Positions 44,701-56,758 of a stretch of 64,000 nucleotides of DNA are shown here, piece after piece. How positions within the stretch are numbered: position 1 is the first letter of the stretch; each line of letters begins with the position of its first letter. The notes below the pieces were generated by a model, which was not told where the DNA came from, made no database searches, and saw only the letters and a program-made list of their open reading frames with translations. The position numbers were made by a program, and so were the translations under genes. The stretch is from Lunularia cruciata. Lineage: Eukaryota; Streptophyta; Marchantiopsida; Lunulariales; Lunulariaceae. The DNA lies in assembly GCA_948567375.1 (NCBI GenBank), contig OX419756.1, forward strand, positions 24,654,552 through 24,718,551, in the 5' to 3' direction.

Positions 44701-45979
44701 GATCTACCCTTAGAAATTGAGCCTAAAGTGACAAAAATATAGTTCAAAGATCAACACTATCTCCATACATCAATCTCCTCTACCGGAGATCTCCTAAACT
44801 TATGGTAGTCATCCATTGGTGGACCCTCCAAGTGTTAGAAAAACCCCTTCCATGCCATGAAGGGTGTGAACAAAGTCAAGTTCTACATCTACTATAGACT
44901 ACACCCACTATCAAACTCCTAGATAAAACCATCCAACTCAATGGTACCAACTATACTAGTGTAGCATTTGTGCCATTTGGCTGCTCCATAAATCTCATCC
45001 ATGTCCCACAATAATGGTGTATATACACCAAGTGCAATCTCATTTGAATCAGCTCATGTGTCTTTCTCCAAACCAAAATTAATCTTCTCTCTCATTGGGA
45101 CTTGAGATATAGGCTGATACCAAGTGTCACTTCATGGAAACCCATTGCATATTGCAACAAAATCCCCACAAAAATTTTCAGGATGATGTACAACCACAAC
45201 TATAGCCACCAAATACCACCACTAACCAAACATCACCCACTAATGTAACTCTAACTATGATAACTACACTAGGAGAAAGTGTGACTTGTAACTTACCATC
45301 ACAAATGCACCCTTATGATCTGTAGATCACCATTTCCTATCTCACCAAAGAGAAAGATAAGTAGTCAGACCAGTCATCACTCCAACCTCACTATCAAGAG
45401 CATACTAGAGCACCATTACTCTAAATATTAGGGCACCTCACACCTAAATCCTAACCTATCCACTCACCTAAAACCTTAAACATGATGCACAAATAGCAAG
45501 TAGAGAATAGAGGGGTCCAATCACAAGAAATCCAACCAATTATTGTCCATCTCACAAATCAAAGCTAGACTAACTCTACCACCATTTGACATTTGACATA
45601 ATAGGAGTGGCTATCTACTCTTAAGCTACTAGGATCACCAAGGATGAGATCTAATGTACTCTTCCAATCCAAGTTACATGAATATATATATCAGTCTACC
45701 CATCACTAGGAAAAAGGTTTGGCTAGGGCAATAGTCTAAGAACCAAAGATATGGGGTTAAGATCTTATTGCACACAATAGTGGAGGGTGGGTACATAATG
45801 CCAAAAAACTACTAAGAACTACAAAACCTCTACTAAATTTCCTAACCTCATGCCAACAAGCCAGCTTGCTGGTCTTTGTAGCCTCTCTAGCACATAGCAT
45901 TATGTCTCAAATCCTCAAGGAAAATTGAACACCCACTTCTAAATTCAACCCCAATTTCACCAAATTAAATTTTCACCAC
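44701..45979. other. Unclassified sequence between A-j and A-k
   Basis: 1.3 kb without a supported open frame or recognised element. Codon-like bias, TE motifs and RNA genes were not seen. The right edge leads into the dimeric repeat at 45980-50041. Confidence 0.4.
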
Positions 45980-46010
45980 TATCAAATCTATAGCAAATCA
46001 AGCAAGGCTT

Positions 46011-49000
46011 TGTGGTACCTACATTTTTGTTTTTTTTTAATTTGGAAGAAGAAGTGTATAGAGAAGTTGAATTGCACTTGTATGGCCAAAGAAGGCAAAG
46101 AAAAGTGTACTTGGGATGAAACCCGAGCTAATGTAGCTTTGGGTCATAAGGTGAAGTACTCAGAATTGCCCTATCAGCATACAACCCGAAGTAAGGAGTC
46201 TTCATATCGGAGGTGCTCAACCCAAGGTGAGGACAATGTAACAACTTTCCTTTGGGGCAAGAGATTCAAGAAAGGACCATTCTAAAATGGCGGTCATATG
46301 CGTGAAGGATACTTGACAGTGACAGGAGCATGCAGGAGGTGTGATTTCTTGGTAGAAACTCAAATTGAAGAGAGACGAAGAAGGTGCAACTCTATAAAAA
46401 TCGAGCTAAAGACAAAGTGATGATAAGCAAATTGTCCCTCACCATTAAGAAGTCGTCCTACAGAAGATCATGGGAAGGAAAGTAGAGTCGAAGACGCGTT
46501 GGTGTGTAGAGGAGAATTTGAGAGAGCTAATTCAAGAATAAGTAGGAAGAATAGTCCCCAGCCCAGAGTGGAAGAGAGAAAGATGGGAGGAGGGAAGAAA
46601 TCATGCAATTTGGAGGTTAGATGTGATTGCAAGAATTGAAGTCTTGAGCAGACTTCAGATCAAATTCTTGGCGTGGAACTGGAATGTAAGCTTTCCAGGG
46701 TTCATGATTGAGATCATCAAGAGTAGATGTCTTGATGGCCCCAAGGAAGAGGGGAAGAAAGTAAACCTAGCTCGCTGGATGGAGTCAGATTGGAGGTTAG
46801 TACTCGGAAGAGAAGCAGGCACGGAGCATGGTGCCACATTCTTGGAGAAGGGAGAAGTGGCAGAAGAAACCCAGGAGGTGAGAGATGCTTTCTCTTTGAA
46901 GCGCACAAAGAATGGTTACAAGGATCCTATCAAGCAAGGGATTGTGAGTGCTCTAATGGCAATCTTGAAGCCAGAGAGAAAACTTATATGATGAAGCACC
47001 AAGCGGTGTTCTTCCATAAGATGTTTGCAAGAGAGCCGATTAACTGGGCGAAGTGTTTTCATGGGCAAACAAGACAGATGGTGTGGAATTTGTAGGATAA
47101 ATCACCTCCGCATTACATTGTGCCATTTGCAGCTCATTTCTACATGGGGCTGAACTTGCTCAATGCGGTGGAGCGCAACAGGATGGTGTCGCATTTCCAT
47201 CTCAACTTAAGAAAGGATGTTGACACGGAGGAGCAGCAATGCATTCTTTAGATCATGAGCAACAATGAGTACTACGTGCAGACATGGAAGAGTGTGCAGT
47301 CGGATGTGAGTACTTCAAAGTGAAGAAGAGGATTCAACAAGGAGAAGGAGAAGATGTCTAGAAAGTAAGACCTCGGAAGACTAGAAGAGTAAACTCGAGG
47401 AAAGGTATGGTGGTAACCGCATTGTTGGAGGAAGAATCGGAAGGTGAACCCGAGTGCAAGTCGGAAGACTCGGAAAGAGATGAAGAACTCAAGCTCACAC
47501 TATAGAGTGGAGACACGAGTAGTGACAGCAACGATGGAGTGGAGATGATGTCAGTACCCAAGGAAGAGAAAGCCATGATGGAGATGAAGGAGAAAGGTAA
47601 CTCGAAGTTAGAAGACAAAGTGCCAGAGCAAGAAGAAAGGAAAGTTACCATTTAACGAGGAGTTTGTTCCAGGCAAAAGGCAAAGTGTGAAGCGTGGCCA
47701 AGTAAGGTTAGAGAAGAGGAGAATGAAAGTTCAGGGAGTGAAGCATCCATTCCTATATGGCGACTACGGCTCAGAAGGCAAGTGCCCAGTGAAGAAGAGG
47801 TGAAGAAGGAGATCACTCCGCAAGTCAAGGTAACTCTAAGTGAAGGAGTGGAGTACCTACGGGAGGTTGTGTGCCCCTTATTAGTGAAGTTGGAGCACAA
47901 GAAGAAGGAAATGCAGTCAAAGTGTCCGGAGGTGAAGACTGCGTTGTAGGTGTTAGCACGATTAGAAGAAGAGAACTCAAAATTGAAGAAGAGTATAATC
48001 CGAGGTGAGGAGGAAAGGGAAGTACTACGAGTAGATGCAATAGTACAGAACCAAGTGATTGAGAATTTGAGGAGAGAAGCAAGGAATCTAGAGGACCTAA
48101 TAGAGCAGAGTATCATAGCAAAGCAATGACAAATTGTTGAATACAAAATCTTGAAGCAACATTTTGTTGATTCAAGACTAGAAATTATCCATGCTATGGC
48201 GAGAGTAGCAAAGAAAGAACAAGAGCTCGATAGAGTGATAGAGAGTGTAGAAGAGAAGAAGCAGCTATGGCAACGAGAGTTAACAGTGTGGTATAGAGGA
48301 GAAGAAGAGTTACTTCACAATCAAGAGGAAAAGATTGTGCAGAAAGGAGAAGGAGAAGGAAGCTGTGAAAGCTAAGTTCAAAGCAGAATTGGCAATGTAC
48401 AAAGAAGATTGGCTTGCAGATCAAGAACGGGAGAGGAAAATGAGATTGGAGCCATTAAAAGAGATCGTGATCAAGACGAATGCAATGATGAGTACAGAGG
48501 CCAGTGTGCACATCGAAGAGACAAGGCTGCACGAGTTGAAGTTGTTGGTGCAGGAGACAAGGAGGAGAAATGCAAAGGACAAAGACTTGAATGCTTTGTT
48601 GATCAGTCTAAGAACTTGTGTAGATAGGAAGTAGAAGACAATATCACAATCAGATTAGACTTAGTCAAATTAGAAATAGATAATCTTCAAAAGGATGTCA
48701 GAGCAAAACCCAAAGTAGATGAAGTGGGAGTACAGATGTCTTTAGAGTTACCATCGGAGGTATTAGAGAAGAGTGGGTCGGGAGATAAGGAGTTAGAAAG
48801 ATTACCCACTAGTGGAATTTCAGATCAGGAAAGAGAATTGTTATATTTGGTAGAGGAATTAGGAGTTGTGAAACTCAAGGATAGAGTAGTATTGAGTGAA
48901 GTTACTTCAGGATTGGGTTTAAAAGCCGAGGAAGAAGTGCATTGTTAGTTCAAATCTATAGGTTTGTAGAGTTGTTAGGAAACTATGTTTTTGTTGGAAC

Positions 49001-49696
49001 TGTCAATTGCTTCACTATTTAAGAGTGGCATTCACATGAAATTGTTATTCAGTGCTCATAATTTCTGAGAATAGATAAAGCAAAGTGTTGTAAAGCATTG
49101 TTCGTTGCTTGAGCTTGATTCCGAGTATCAACTTTGTATTTGTAATTGTGAGTGTGTGAAGAAATTTGAAGTGCAAGTCAATGTGCTTGTTGGATGTTGG
49201 ATTCCGTAGCCTTGATCTTCATTCTGTGTGTTTGATCCTTAGTGAAGTGCAATCGGAGCAATGCCTTGATAGGTCTGAGAGGAATTGTAGTGTTGGTAGT
49301 ATTCTACATTTGTGGGTGCAACATGGTGTTGATGTGAAGCAATTTTGATCGAGGAAGTTGTGCCTTTAGTGGAAGGGTAGAACACAATTCTGAGGCAAAG
49401 TTGTTTTGCAATGAAGTGCCGTTTTTGAGAGAGCCTGAATCATCACAATCAAGATTGTTTCAAAAGATTTGATGGAGTTGTGATTAAGTGTGACACATTG
49501 TTGTGACGAGACTGTGAATCAGTGTTTGTTACTCTCTTCTGGGTGTGGTTTCTACTTGAGAGACTAAAGAAGAACTCAAGAAGAACTACATTGTTATCTT
49601 TTTACTTTGTATTTGGACATTTTTGACTCGTATCTCTGCAGGAACAAACTTTACTTACCCAATTACCGCAAAAGTGATATTTGCCGGGTTGTCACA
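46011..49696 (+). mobile_element. Family A copy A-k, full length
   Basis: 3686 bp, TGTGGTACCT...GGGTTGTCACA. Flanks are GGCTT (46006-46010) and AGCTT (49697-49701), a 5-bp duplication with one change; the empty counterpart of the site is at 49880-49895. Leader TATAAAAA at 46393-46400. Tail TATA-like CTATTTAAG near 49015. Leader wording (TCTTCATATCGGAGGTGCTC, AAGTGTACTTGGG) is shared with the internal 5' end at 39287 rather than with copy X. Confidence 0.85.
46600..48948 (+). pseudogene. Family A reading frame in A-k
   Basis: Open runs: 46623-46991 (LQIKFLAWNWNVSFPGFMIE, QEVRDAFSLKRTKNGYK); an N-terminal FFHKMFAREPINWAKCF run near 47000-47095; coil 48151-48375 (MARVAKKEQELDRVIESVEE) and 48335-48634 (MCRKEKEKEAVKAKFKAELA); and tail 48724-48948. 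A ~20-bp deletion removes the usual start codon seen in A-c and X, and about a dozen stops or shifts follow. Confidence 0.6.
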
Positions 49697-50041
49697 AGCT
49701 TCCACACATGATCCACATAATTGAAAAAAATTTAAGTAATAATGATTATAGATACCAAAAATCCCACTAGGCTTACAAAAACTAAGGACATACCACAAAT
49801 GTCCTTAGTTCTTGTACCCAATTTCCCCTTGACTTCACATATCTAACATAATTGCACACTATTTGCCCCAATATCAAATTTGTAGTAAATAAAGCAAGGC
49901 TCTCGCACATGATCCACACAATTGAAACAAATATTGAGTAATAATGATCATAAATACCAGTAATCCCACAAGGCTTAGGGATACCACCAATGCCCTTAAT
50001 TTGCTCCCAATTTCCCTTTGATTTCACTTATCTAATGTAAT

Positions 50042-52804
50042 CAGTTCAGTTTACACTTGGATCATACTCAACTCAAATCAAAACTCAATCCTCAACTCAA
50101 TAATCTACCATAATGTGCATTGATTATAGTCAAACCACACCCAATCTAGCTAAGAGACTCCAAGTGATGCTTGTTCGCCTCTATCTATCATAGCCAAGAA
50201 CTCAAAGACTCAACATCTGAGAAATGAGACTTTCATTTCTCTGATGAGTGCAGCTTTTAGAGTTGCACTTCAAAGGTATACCCCTCTACTCAACCTGGAT
50301 CTCCAGCCCTAATAGTGAAAACAGTGCAAGTGATGGTGTATCCAATGGTGTGATCAGTAGTACTCACATGAAATCTGGCCACCACTGAGTAATCTTGTAA
50401 CAGCTTCTAATATAACTATGACCACCAAGACTATCACTCCAACCTTCAAGCAAACCAACTTTGGTGCTACAATGGCATGATAAGTCTTTTGTCTTGAAGC
50501 TCTTTGGTGTGTGCTCTCCTCCTTGCTTAATTGCTAATGACTTCTCCACATTGCACGTCTCTTGAGTCATCTTTCTTCTAGAGGGTGCAATTTCTCTCGA
50601 GGTTGAAGAGAAATGACAATAATTCTTCTTTCTCCCTTGGCAACCTGCCATCTCTTTGTGTCTCCAAGTAAACTAATGAATTTGAAAGAAAAGTTGTATG
50701 TTAGAAAGAGGTGAGGCATCACAACATGCATTGGTCCAATAGCTCTTAAAGTGTTAGATGTGATAATCTAAGTCATAAGCAAAGGCCATGGTTAACTCCT
50801 CCATAGTGAACTCTAAACACCATATCCTTTCCTTAAGAGGAGAAAATACTAGCTTTATTATGAACATGCACCTCAATGAAGATAATAGTAAGAGTGTGAA
50901 TGTGCATATACTCACTATGATACTCTTGAACCGTCCTAAAGCCTAGTGATACAAAGTAAACAAATTGAGGTAATAGTGCATGAGTTTTGGCAATAAATCA
51001 CTAGCCAATAAGAGATATGGTTGGAATACATCGGGCCAAAATCAGCTATATATGCTATTGATATCAGCTATATGACAGTTGCTAGTAAGAAAAAGATGAC
51101 CCTCATGTAAGAACCTATCGGCCAATCTAGAGTCACCGGTCTCCATGCTCCTATATATGCTATTGATACAATAGCTGCCTGCAATATGAAACCATAGCCT
51201 CCCATGGCTATAGGGAGAGCTATTTGTATGAAACCACTGCCTCCCATGGCAAGAGGGAGAACTATTTGTCTTCTATGGCATTCGTGTAATACCGGTGAGA
51301 GCAATGCGGTGGCAAGATGGTTCGTAAACATTTTACGAAATTTTCAAACATCAACAAAAGAGAGCAACGCTGATTACTGCACAAGCATAGTATAGGATAG
51401 TATAGTTCGTGCTTTACACGTCCGTGGCCTTTCGTATCGGGGTCATCATGTGCTGCATATACGTGCCTTGATTCTTTTATCGGGAGGGGCAAGCAATCAT
51501 GAGCTCATCATCCCGATGGATATTGGTCAGGTGGGTAATACGAGCATCTGAGACTCCCTAGGGATAAAATTAACCCATAGGACATCCCCGTTGTTTTCTA
51601 TACGGTTGCTCCAAAATCCTTATCTTTTATATAAAGTAGAGATGAAGGTTATTTTATCTACACAAGAATCGATACTCAATGAGTATGAACCATGTTGATG
51701 TAATATAACAGTGGGGGGTTTCACTTGGCGATTCAGTGCAAGTTCCGATAGGTGATAGGGCATTTTGGTGCGCCTTCTTACTCATAGAAAACACCCATTT
51801 TGCTTTGGAGTACTGAAGTGGTTTGGATAAACTGATGAAGACTAGTTCGTATGCGTGTGATAAGATATCATGATTGATATTAAACCTCTAGTAAATCTCT
51901 ATGTCTTTGTTAACTGCATATCTGTTCACCTGGCTGAAAGTTGCAGTTGCTGATCATGTTTATTGCTTAAATGGGAGATGAAGAGATCGAAGCAGCGGAG
52001 TCGAAAGCATCAAAAAATGGTTTTGCGGTCTGTCTCCTGTTTGGAACGTGCTTTTACAGCTAGTCTCGTACATCCACTGAAATTTTCTAGGATCACCGTC
52101 CGGGGGTATACAAGAGCCGCATTTTATTTCATTTAATAGTTCACGACTACCAGTATCTACTTCATGCACACTGTCGGGAAGATATCTGAGCTTTCTTGAG
52201 TGGACATCTTGGATGTTTCGGTCTTAAAAATTGGTTTCAGAGACATGAAGTAGGGTGCTAGGGATGTAGATTTGGTTGACCTCAACAGAATTCTAGCATC
52301 AAATCTAACTGAGTCATTGCGTACAGGAGGAGATCCACCTTACACCACAAAAAGTTCTGATAGTCACAATTGCTGTATTCGTTCTCAGATATCAGCTGTT
52401 GTATTTCACAAATGCACTATAATCTGGTGGAAGGAGCACGTATCGTCTTCAACAAATATTGACCTCTCTTCGAAGTCGAAATGAATTCTTGAAAGAAACG
52501 CTTTGATTAGATTGGATTTGAGCTGTCACACTTGGAAATCAATAGCTCTTTCCAGGGTCATCTCTAGAAAGAGGCATAGCTTCAACTTCAAGAACGTCTT
52601 GGGGCCTTATCTGATAGCTGCCTTTAGGAGACTTATTTGTTGCATTGCATCCTAATTTAGAGACTACATAATGGAGACCTAACCTATCTCGATGTAAATT
52701 ACAACAATCAGTGACTTCTGCTACTGATGAGTGGCTACAATAGTTTCATTCCAAGGGATTGTTTGGTCACCGATAGAATTTCCATCATCTTTGCAAGCTT
52801 AGTT
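50042..52804. other. Gene-free stretch downstream of the laccase
   Basis: 2.8 kb with no supported coding region. From about 51.05 kb the base composition and wording differ from the TE-rich left side and look like single-copy flank; from 50.04 to 51.0 kb the text is AT-rich and could still be repeat. A 42-bp tandem duplication lies at 51185-51268. The laccase 3' UTR must lie at the right edge (minus strand); I see no convincing poly(A) signal close to the stop. Confidence 0.5.
51185..51268. repeat. 42-bp tandem duplication
   Basis: Two adjacent units (51185-51226 and 51227-51268) sharing TATGAAACCA..GCCTCCCATGGC and AGGGAGA.CTATTTG, with six differences. CCATGGC is palindromic in each. Confidence 0.8.
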
Positions 52805-55800
52805 CTAAGCTGGACAAGCAGTTAGTCGGTCAGGAGGTGGAACAAGTTTCTCATTATCCTGCGCTCCATCTTTCACTAGAAACGCCATCTCCATTCCCCA
52901 GGATGTATGTTTCTCCAGGTGACAGTGCATGAACCACATGCCTGAAACAAAGCCAGAAGATGCAAAATGAGATCCGAAGTCTATGGATACTTCCCATTCT
53001 AAATGTAGTAATAAATAACCTTACGTTGAGATGTGCTTACCAGGATTATCAGCTTTGAACCGAATCGCGACCCATCCTCCGGCTGGAACCTCGACTGTGA
53101 AGCGAGAGGGAGGATCAACGTTGTTGAAGGTTGACGGACTCGTATTAGAATCATAATTGCCCATGCCACTGGCCAGGACATAGAAATTGTATCCATGCAG
53201 ATGGAACGGGTGGTTCTCGTACGCCTGCGCCCAAGTTCCTTGAAGGACGAGTTCCACCACTGCTCCATACTCAATCACAGAAATTCTTGTACCGTTTGTG
53301 AAGTTCTGAGGTGGACCGTTTGTATAATCGTACTGATTCTCAGGGAAGTCAGGGAAGTCTGTGGAATAAATTCCTTGTGTTTTGTTGTAGTATGCCTGCA
53401 GAAGGTCAATCTTCGGCAGGATAAACTTGATATCACTCACTACCCCAGTAGATGGTCCTTGGGGTCCTTGTGGTCCTGTGAGTCCTGGCGGCGGGACGAG
53501 ACCAACCGTGAATAAAAGATAGCGATCAACTTTCGTAGGGAATGGACTGGTATCAAGAACCTTCAAGCTGTTCAAGAAGCTGGTGACAAACGCTGTGTCG
53601 TTCTCTGCTGGAAGTCCTGGCCAGAATGTGGTGCTAGGATCAAGAGTGGGAGCAGAGTCATACTGAAGGAGTGCAGTGGAGGATATCTTTGGAATGTCAT
53701 TGAGGAGGCCTTCCAAAATAAGCGGGGGATAAAAAGAACGATTTGGGATAACGAGGGAGGTGTAAGCAGCGGCTTCCATGTAGTAGGTCCCAGGTCTCTG
53801 ATTCGCATATATCAACACGTTCATGGTTTGTCCCGGAGAAAGGAATACCGTGTCGAAATCCACTGGCTTGACATACTCACCGTCGATCTCCACTATCGTT
53901 TGCCTGTGATATGCAATTCCAAAGAACTCCTCGCTGTTGAGTCCAGCATTGATGATTCGAAGAAGGTACGTTCGCCCTGTCGATACCTTCAAAGTGGGTA
54001 TTCCTGTATAAATGGCCAGTATCATTGTCATCTAGTCCCACGTTTGACTACTGCAAGAGACCCCCAAAGAAGATGTGCATGTTCCTTTGGAAGGACATGC
54101 TACCATCAACTATTACTTCACCCACTCACAGCGGTATAACACATAGAATACTGAAAACGGGGACAAGGACCTGATGAAATGCTCACGTTGGTTGTGATTC
54201 TCTGGAAAAAGAATAAATGCTGAATTCTTCTGTATTGGCAGTACTGTGGGAAGATATATTGTGCTGATCACTGGATCTAAAGAGTTGATCTAAGTGCCAG
54301 TTATAGACTTATTGCAGTAATTTGAGCTCCTAATTCTGGGCAGCAACCCTATCAAGCTACTTACAATCACCTGGCGGGTAAAACTAAATCAAAACTAAAT
54401 CCAAATAACTCAAGACTAAAAACCTACTACTAACGAAAGTTACTCAACGGTGGTGTCTGTGGTAGTATCTGCGGTGCTGCCGGCACTGTAAGTGAGCACT
54501 TTATTAGTTAGTGTTCAGAGCTTGGTCGGTAAGGTTGATTTTAAATGATGTTAATATTATACCTTCAGTATCGCTGCAATTGTAGCGTGATCCTGGGCGG
54601 CCGTTGATGAGGAGCGCGTCCGCTAGTGCGAAATTGAAAGGAAATTGCTGTAGTCCTTCCCTCTCAGTTGCGTCGACATCCCCATTCCACCAATCTCCTG
54701 TTAAGTTTCATTACACAAGTATGTTAGCACGAAAACGTTGAAGATGATACACGGATTGCTCAAGAGCTTCAAGAAGTTAAAAGTATGTAGCTAGACAATA
54801 CGATCTGCAACGGAAACCTTTCGTCTACTTGCTATTAGTCTGCAAGCTAGGATAAAATGACATCGCAAACGACGAAGTATTGTAAATGTTGGTCAGATAG
54901 ACCCAACATATGCTTCAAACACATTGTATTACAGCACAAAGCTGTACGTAGCGTGCTGAATTTGCAGAGACGCAGGATTGAGCCCGCTTTGAATTTAATG
55001 AAATAACAAGGAGAGTCAAATTCGTGCACGAGAAACAAGCAAATATCTAGTGCAGTCCCAATCTTGATCGTGGTATCGGTGGCTGGGTTGCGATAAAGTA
55101 ACGGTGAGTGAAGATGGACATCAGAACTAACTTCCTGCCGACAGGGTAAAACCTGCGGACTTGAAGGCTTCTGCAAAAGCAAAGAGTGTTATAGCCCATA
55201 AACCGGATTTGAGTGATGAGGCGTGGGAGAACAACCGGAGGTGATAGCGGGGTTGGATAAGCCATTGAGAAGCATTCACTGAGTATTTGGATACCAAACG
55301 CTCACGACACGAAGTCACTTCTACGTTGAGGATGGAGAACAAGTGTTTACTGTCAGGCAGATCAGAAAGAGCTCAACGACGCATTGAGTGAAAGGGTCTC
55401 AGGCTCAAAAGAGGCTGAGGTACCTCAAGTACACCAGCTACAAACAACACACAAGACAGTCCTGAAGTTACGCAAACAGTACAGAATTTATGTTCACCTA
55501 GAATCACATTGAACTCTTCGTCTGGCTTCGCATGCGGGTACGTGAAGGTGGGTGGAAAGATAACAATTGCTCCGTGGACCGTGGCCCGAAGCCAGTTAAC
55601 ATGAGCATGCCAAAACAACGTCCCCTGTTGACCGGTGACGGTGAAGTTATATACGAAATAGTCCCCCTGCTTCATTGGACATTGAGTGATGTGACCTGCT
55701 CCATCCTGCCACCCCGTGAGTATCTGTTTAACTCCATGCCTGTAAGTAAGTACATTTAAGTCTTTCAGATAACGATGACTCCACTTCATGCACATATTGA

Positions 55801-56758
55801 TCCAAAGCGTACGTATGTAGTTTTTGAATATTGCTTCATCTTTTTGCATCCGTATCAATAAAAGTAAAGCTATAGATACTGTAACAGAAGTTGCTCAAAA
55901 GGTAAGGAAAATCGTGTATAAAATCGTGGAACTCATTACCAGTGAATCGTAAGGTCTGCGTTGGCATTGTTCGTAACATTGACGATAATTCTGTCCCCTG
56001 TAACGGCATAGATAGTTGGTCCTGGAAACTCCCCGTTTACGACAACAATATCCTTGGTGAAACAGTTTACAGTTCTGGGGGCCAAAGCGACCTGATCAGA
56101 ATCCACAGAATGAGTGGTGAGTACCCTCCCATAGTAAACGTAAAACTGTGCTGTGAAATCTGAAACGTTCACCTCGGCTTTCTACCGGACGAGTATCTCA
56201 AGTTCTTGAAGCTGTCGGTTAAAAGCGAATTCGCGGGATATTACGGGGACAATATTTTCTCTAGAAATACTGAGCTCTCTGCTTAGTCCAATTAACTGAC
56301 TCTACACGTATGACATATCTTGTGAACGTGAAGGAACAAATTGTAAATGAATCGGTCGTGGGAGGGGGCTAAGCACTGAACACTGCGATCTAGAAAATGG
56401 TCGTGGGATCAACTTCCAGGATGCAACTAGTGTACTCTATAGAGTGGTTGCTCTTCTAAGCATCTGGTATGTACAATGTAGTGTACTCTTTACATTAACA
56501 TGTTCAAAGCTTGTAGGAAACGAATGCCCAATTCAATTTAACATAGATACGCTAAAAATCTCAAACTATATTGGTGAATATGACTGCTTCTAAGCTGGGA
56601 GGGTATAAACTCACATTCCAATTATAGTGTCTTGTTGTTGGAATAGCGTACTGAACCTCGATATCGTGCGGAGTGAGTGGTTGTCCTCTACAAACACTCG
56701 TCACACAACAGAATACAATGAAAATTGCCAACCGCACTGCCTCCTTCCTGGCTGTCAT
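52805..56758 (-). CDS. Laccase (multicopper oxidase), 6 exons, 590 aa
   Basis: Secreted p-diphenol:O2 oxidoreductase; plant laccases oxidise monolignols and other phenols in the cell wall. Exons (minus order): 56758-56615, 56091-55940, 55739-55498, 54697-54563, 54003-53041, 52941-52805. All introns are GT-AG, and the total is 1773 nt including the TAG. Signal peptide ~1-25 (MTARKEAVRLAIFIVFCCVT...CRG). Copper ligands are all present: H98-W-H100 (split by intron 2), H143-A-H145, HPFHLHG from 489, and H551-C552-H553. The type-1 axial position is Met562. Residues ~395-410 read PPPGLTGPQGPQGPSTG, a collagen-like Gly-Pro loop where most plant laccases have a Cys-containing CPxxxxCxGPNG loop. The start at 56758 is chosen for the signal peptide; an in-frame ATG at 56791 adds 11 residues. 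Length and motifs are normal for the family, and no damage is seen. Confidence 0.95.

Larger units (their letters stand above)
45980..50041 (+). repeat. Dimeric ~175-200-bp tandem repeat interrupted by A-k
   Basis: Unit 1 is split: 45980-46010 plus 49697-49865. Unit 2 is intact at 49866-50041. Shared text includes ATCAAATYTRTAGYAAATMA, GCAAGGCT, GCACATGATCCACA and CCCAATTTCCC. Unit 2 shows the uninterrupted form GCAAGGCTCTCGCACATG of the place where A-k sits in unit 1 (GCAAGGCTT | A-k | AGCTTCCACACATG). A third copy of the left half of the site is embedded at 39250-39286. Confidence 0.75.

Noticed and set aside
51960-52169. 69-codon minus-strand frame downstream of the laccase
   Set aside because: No family resemblance, no splice or start context; likely chance or part of the laccase 3' UTR.
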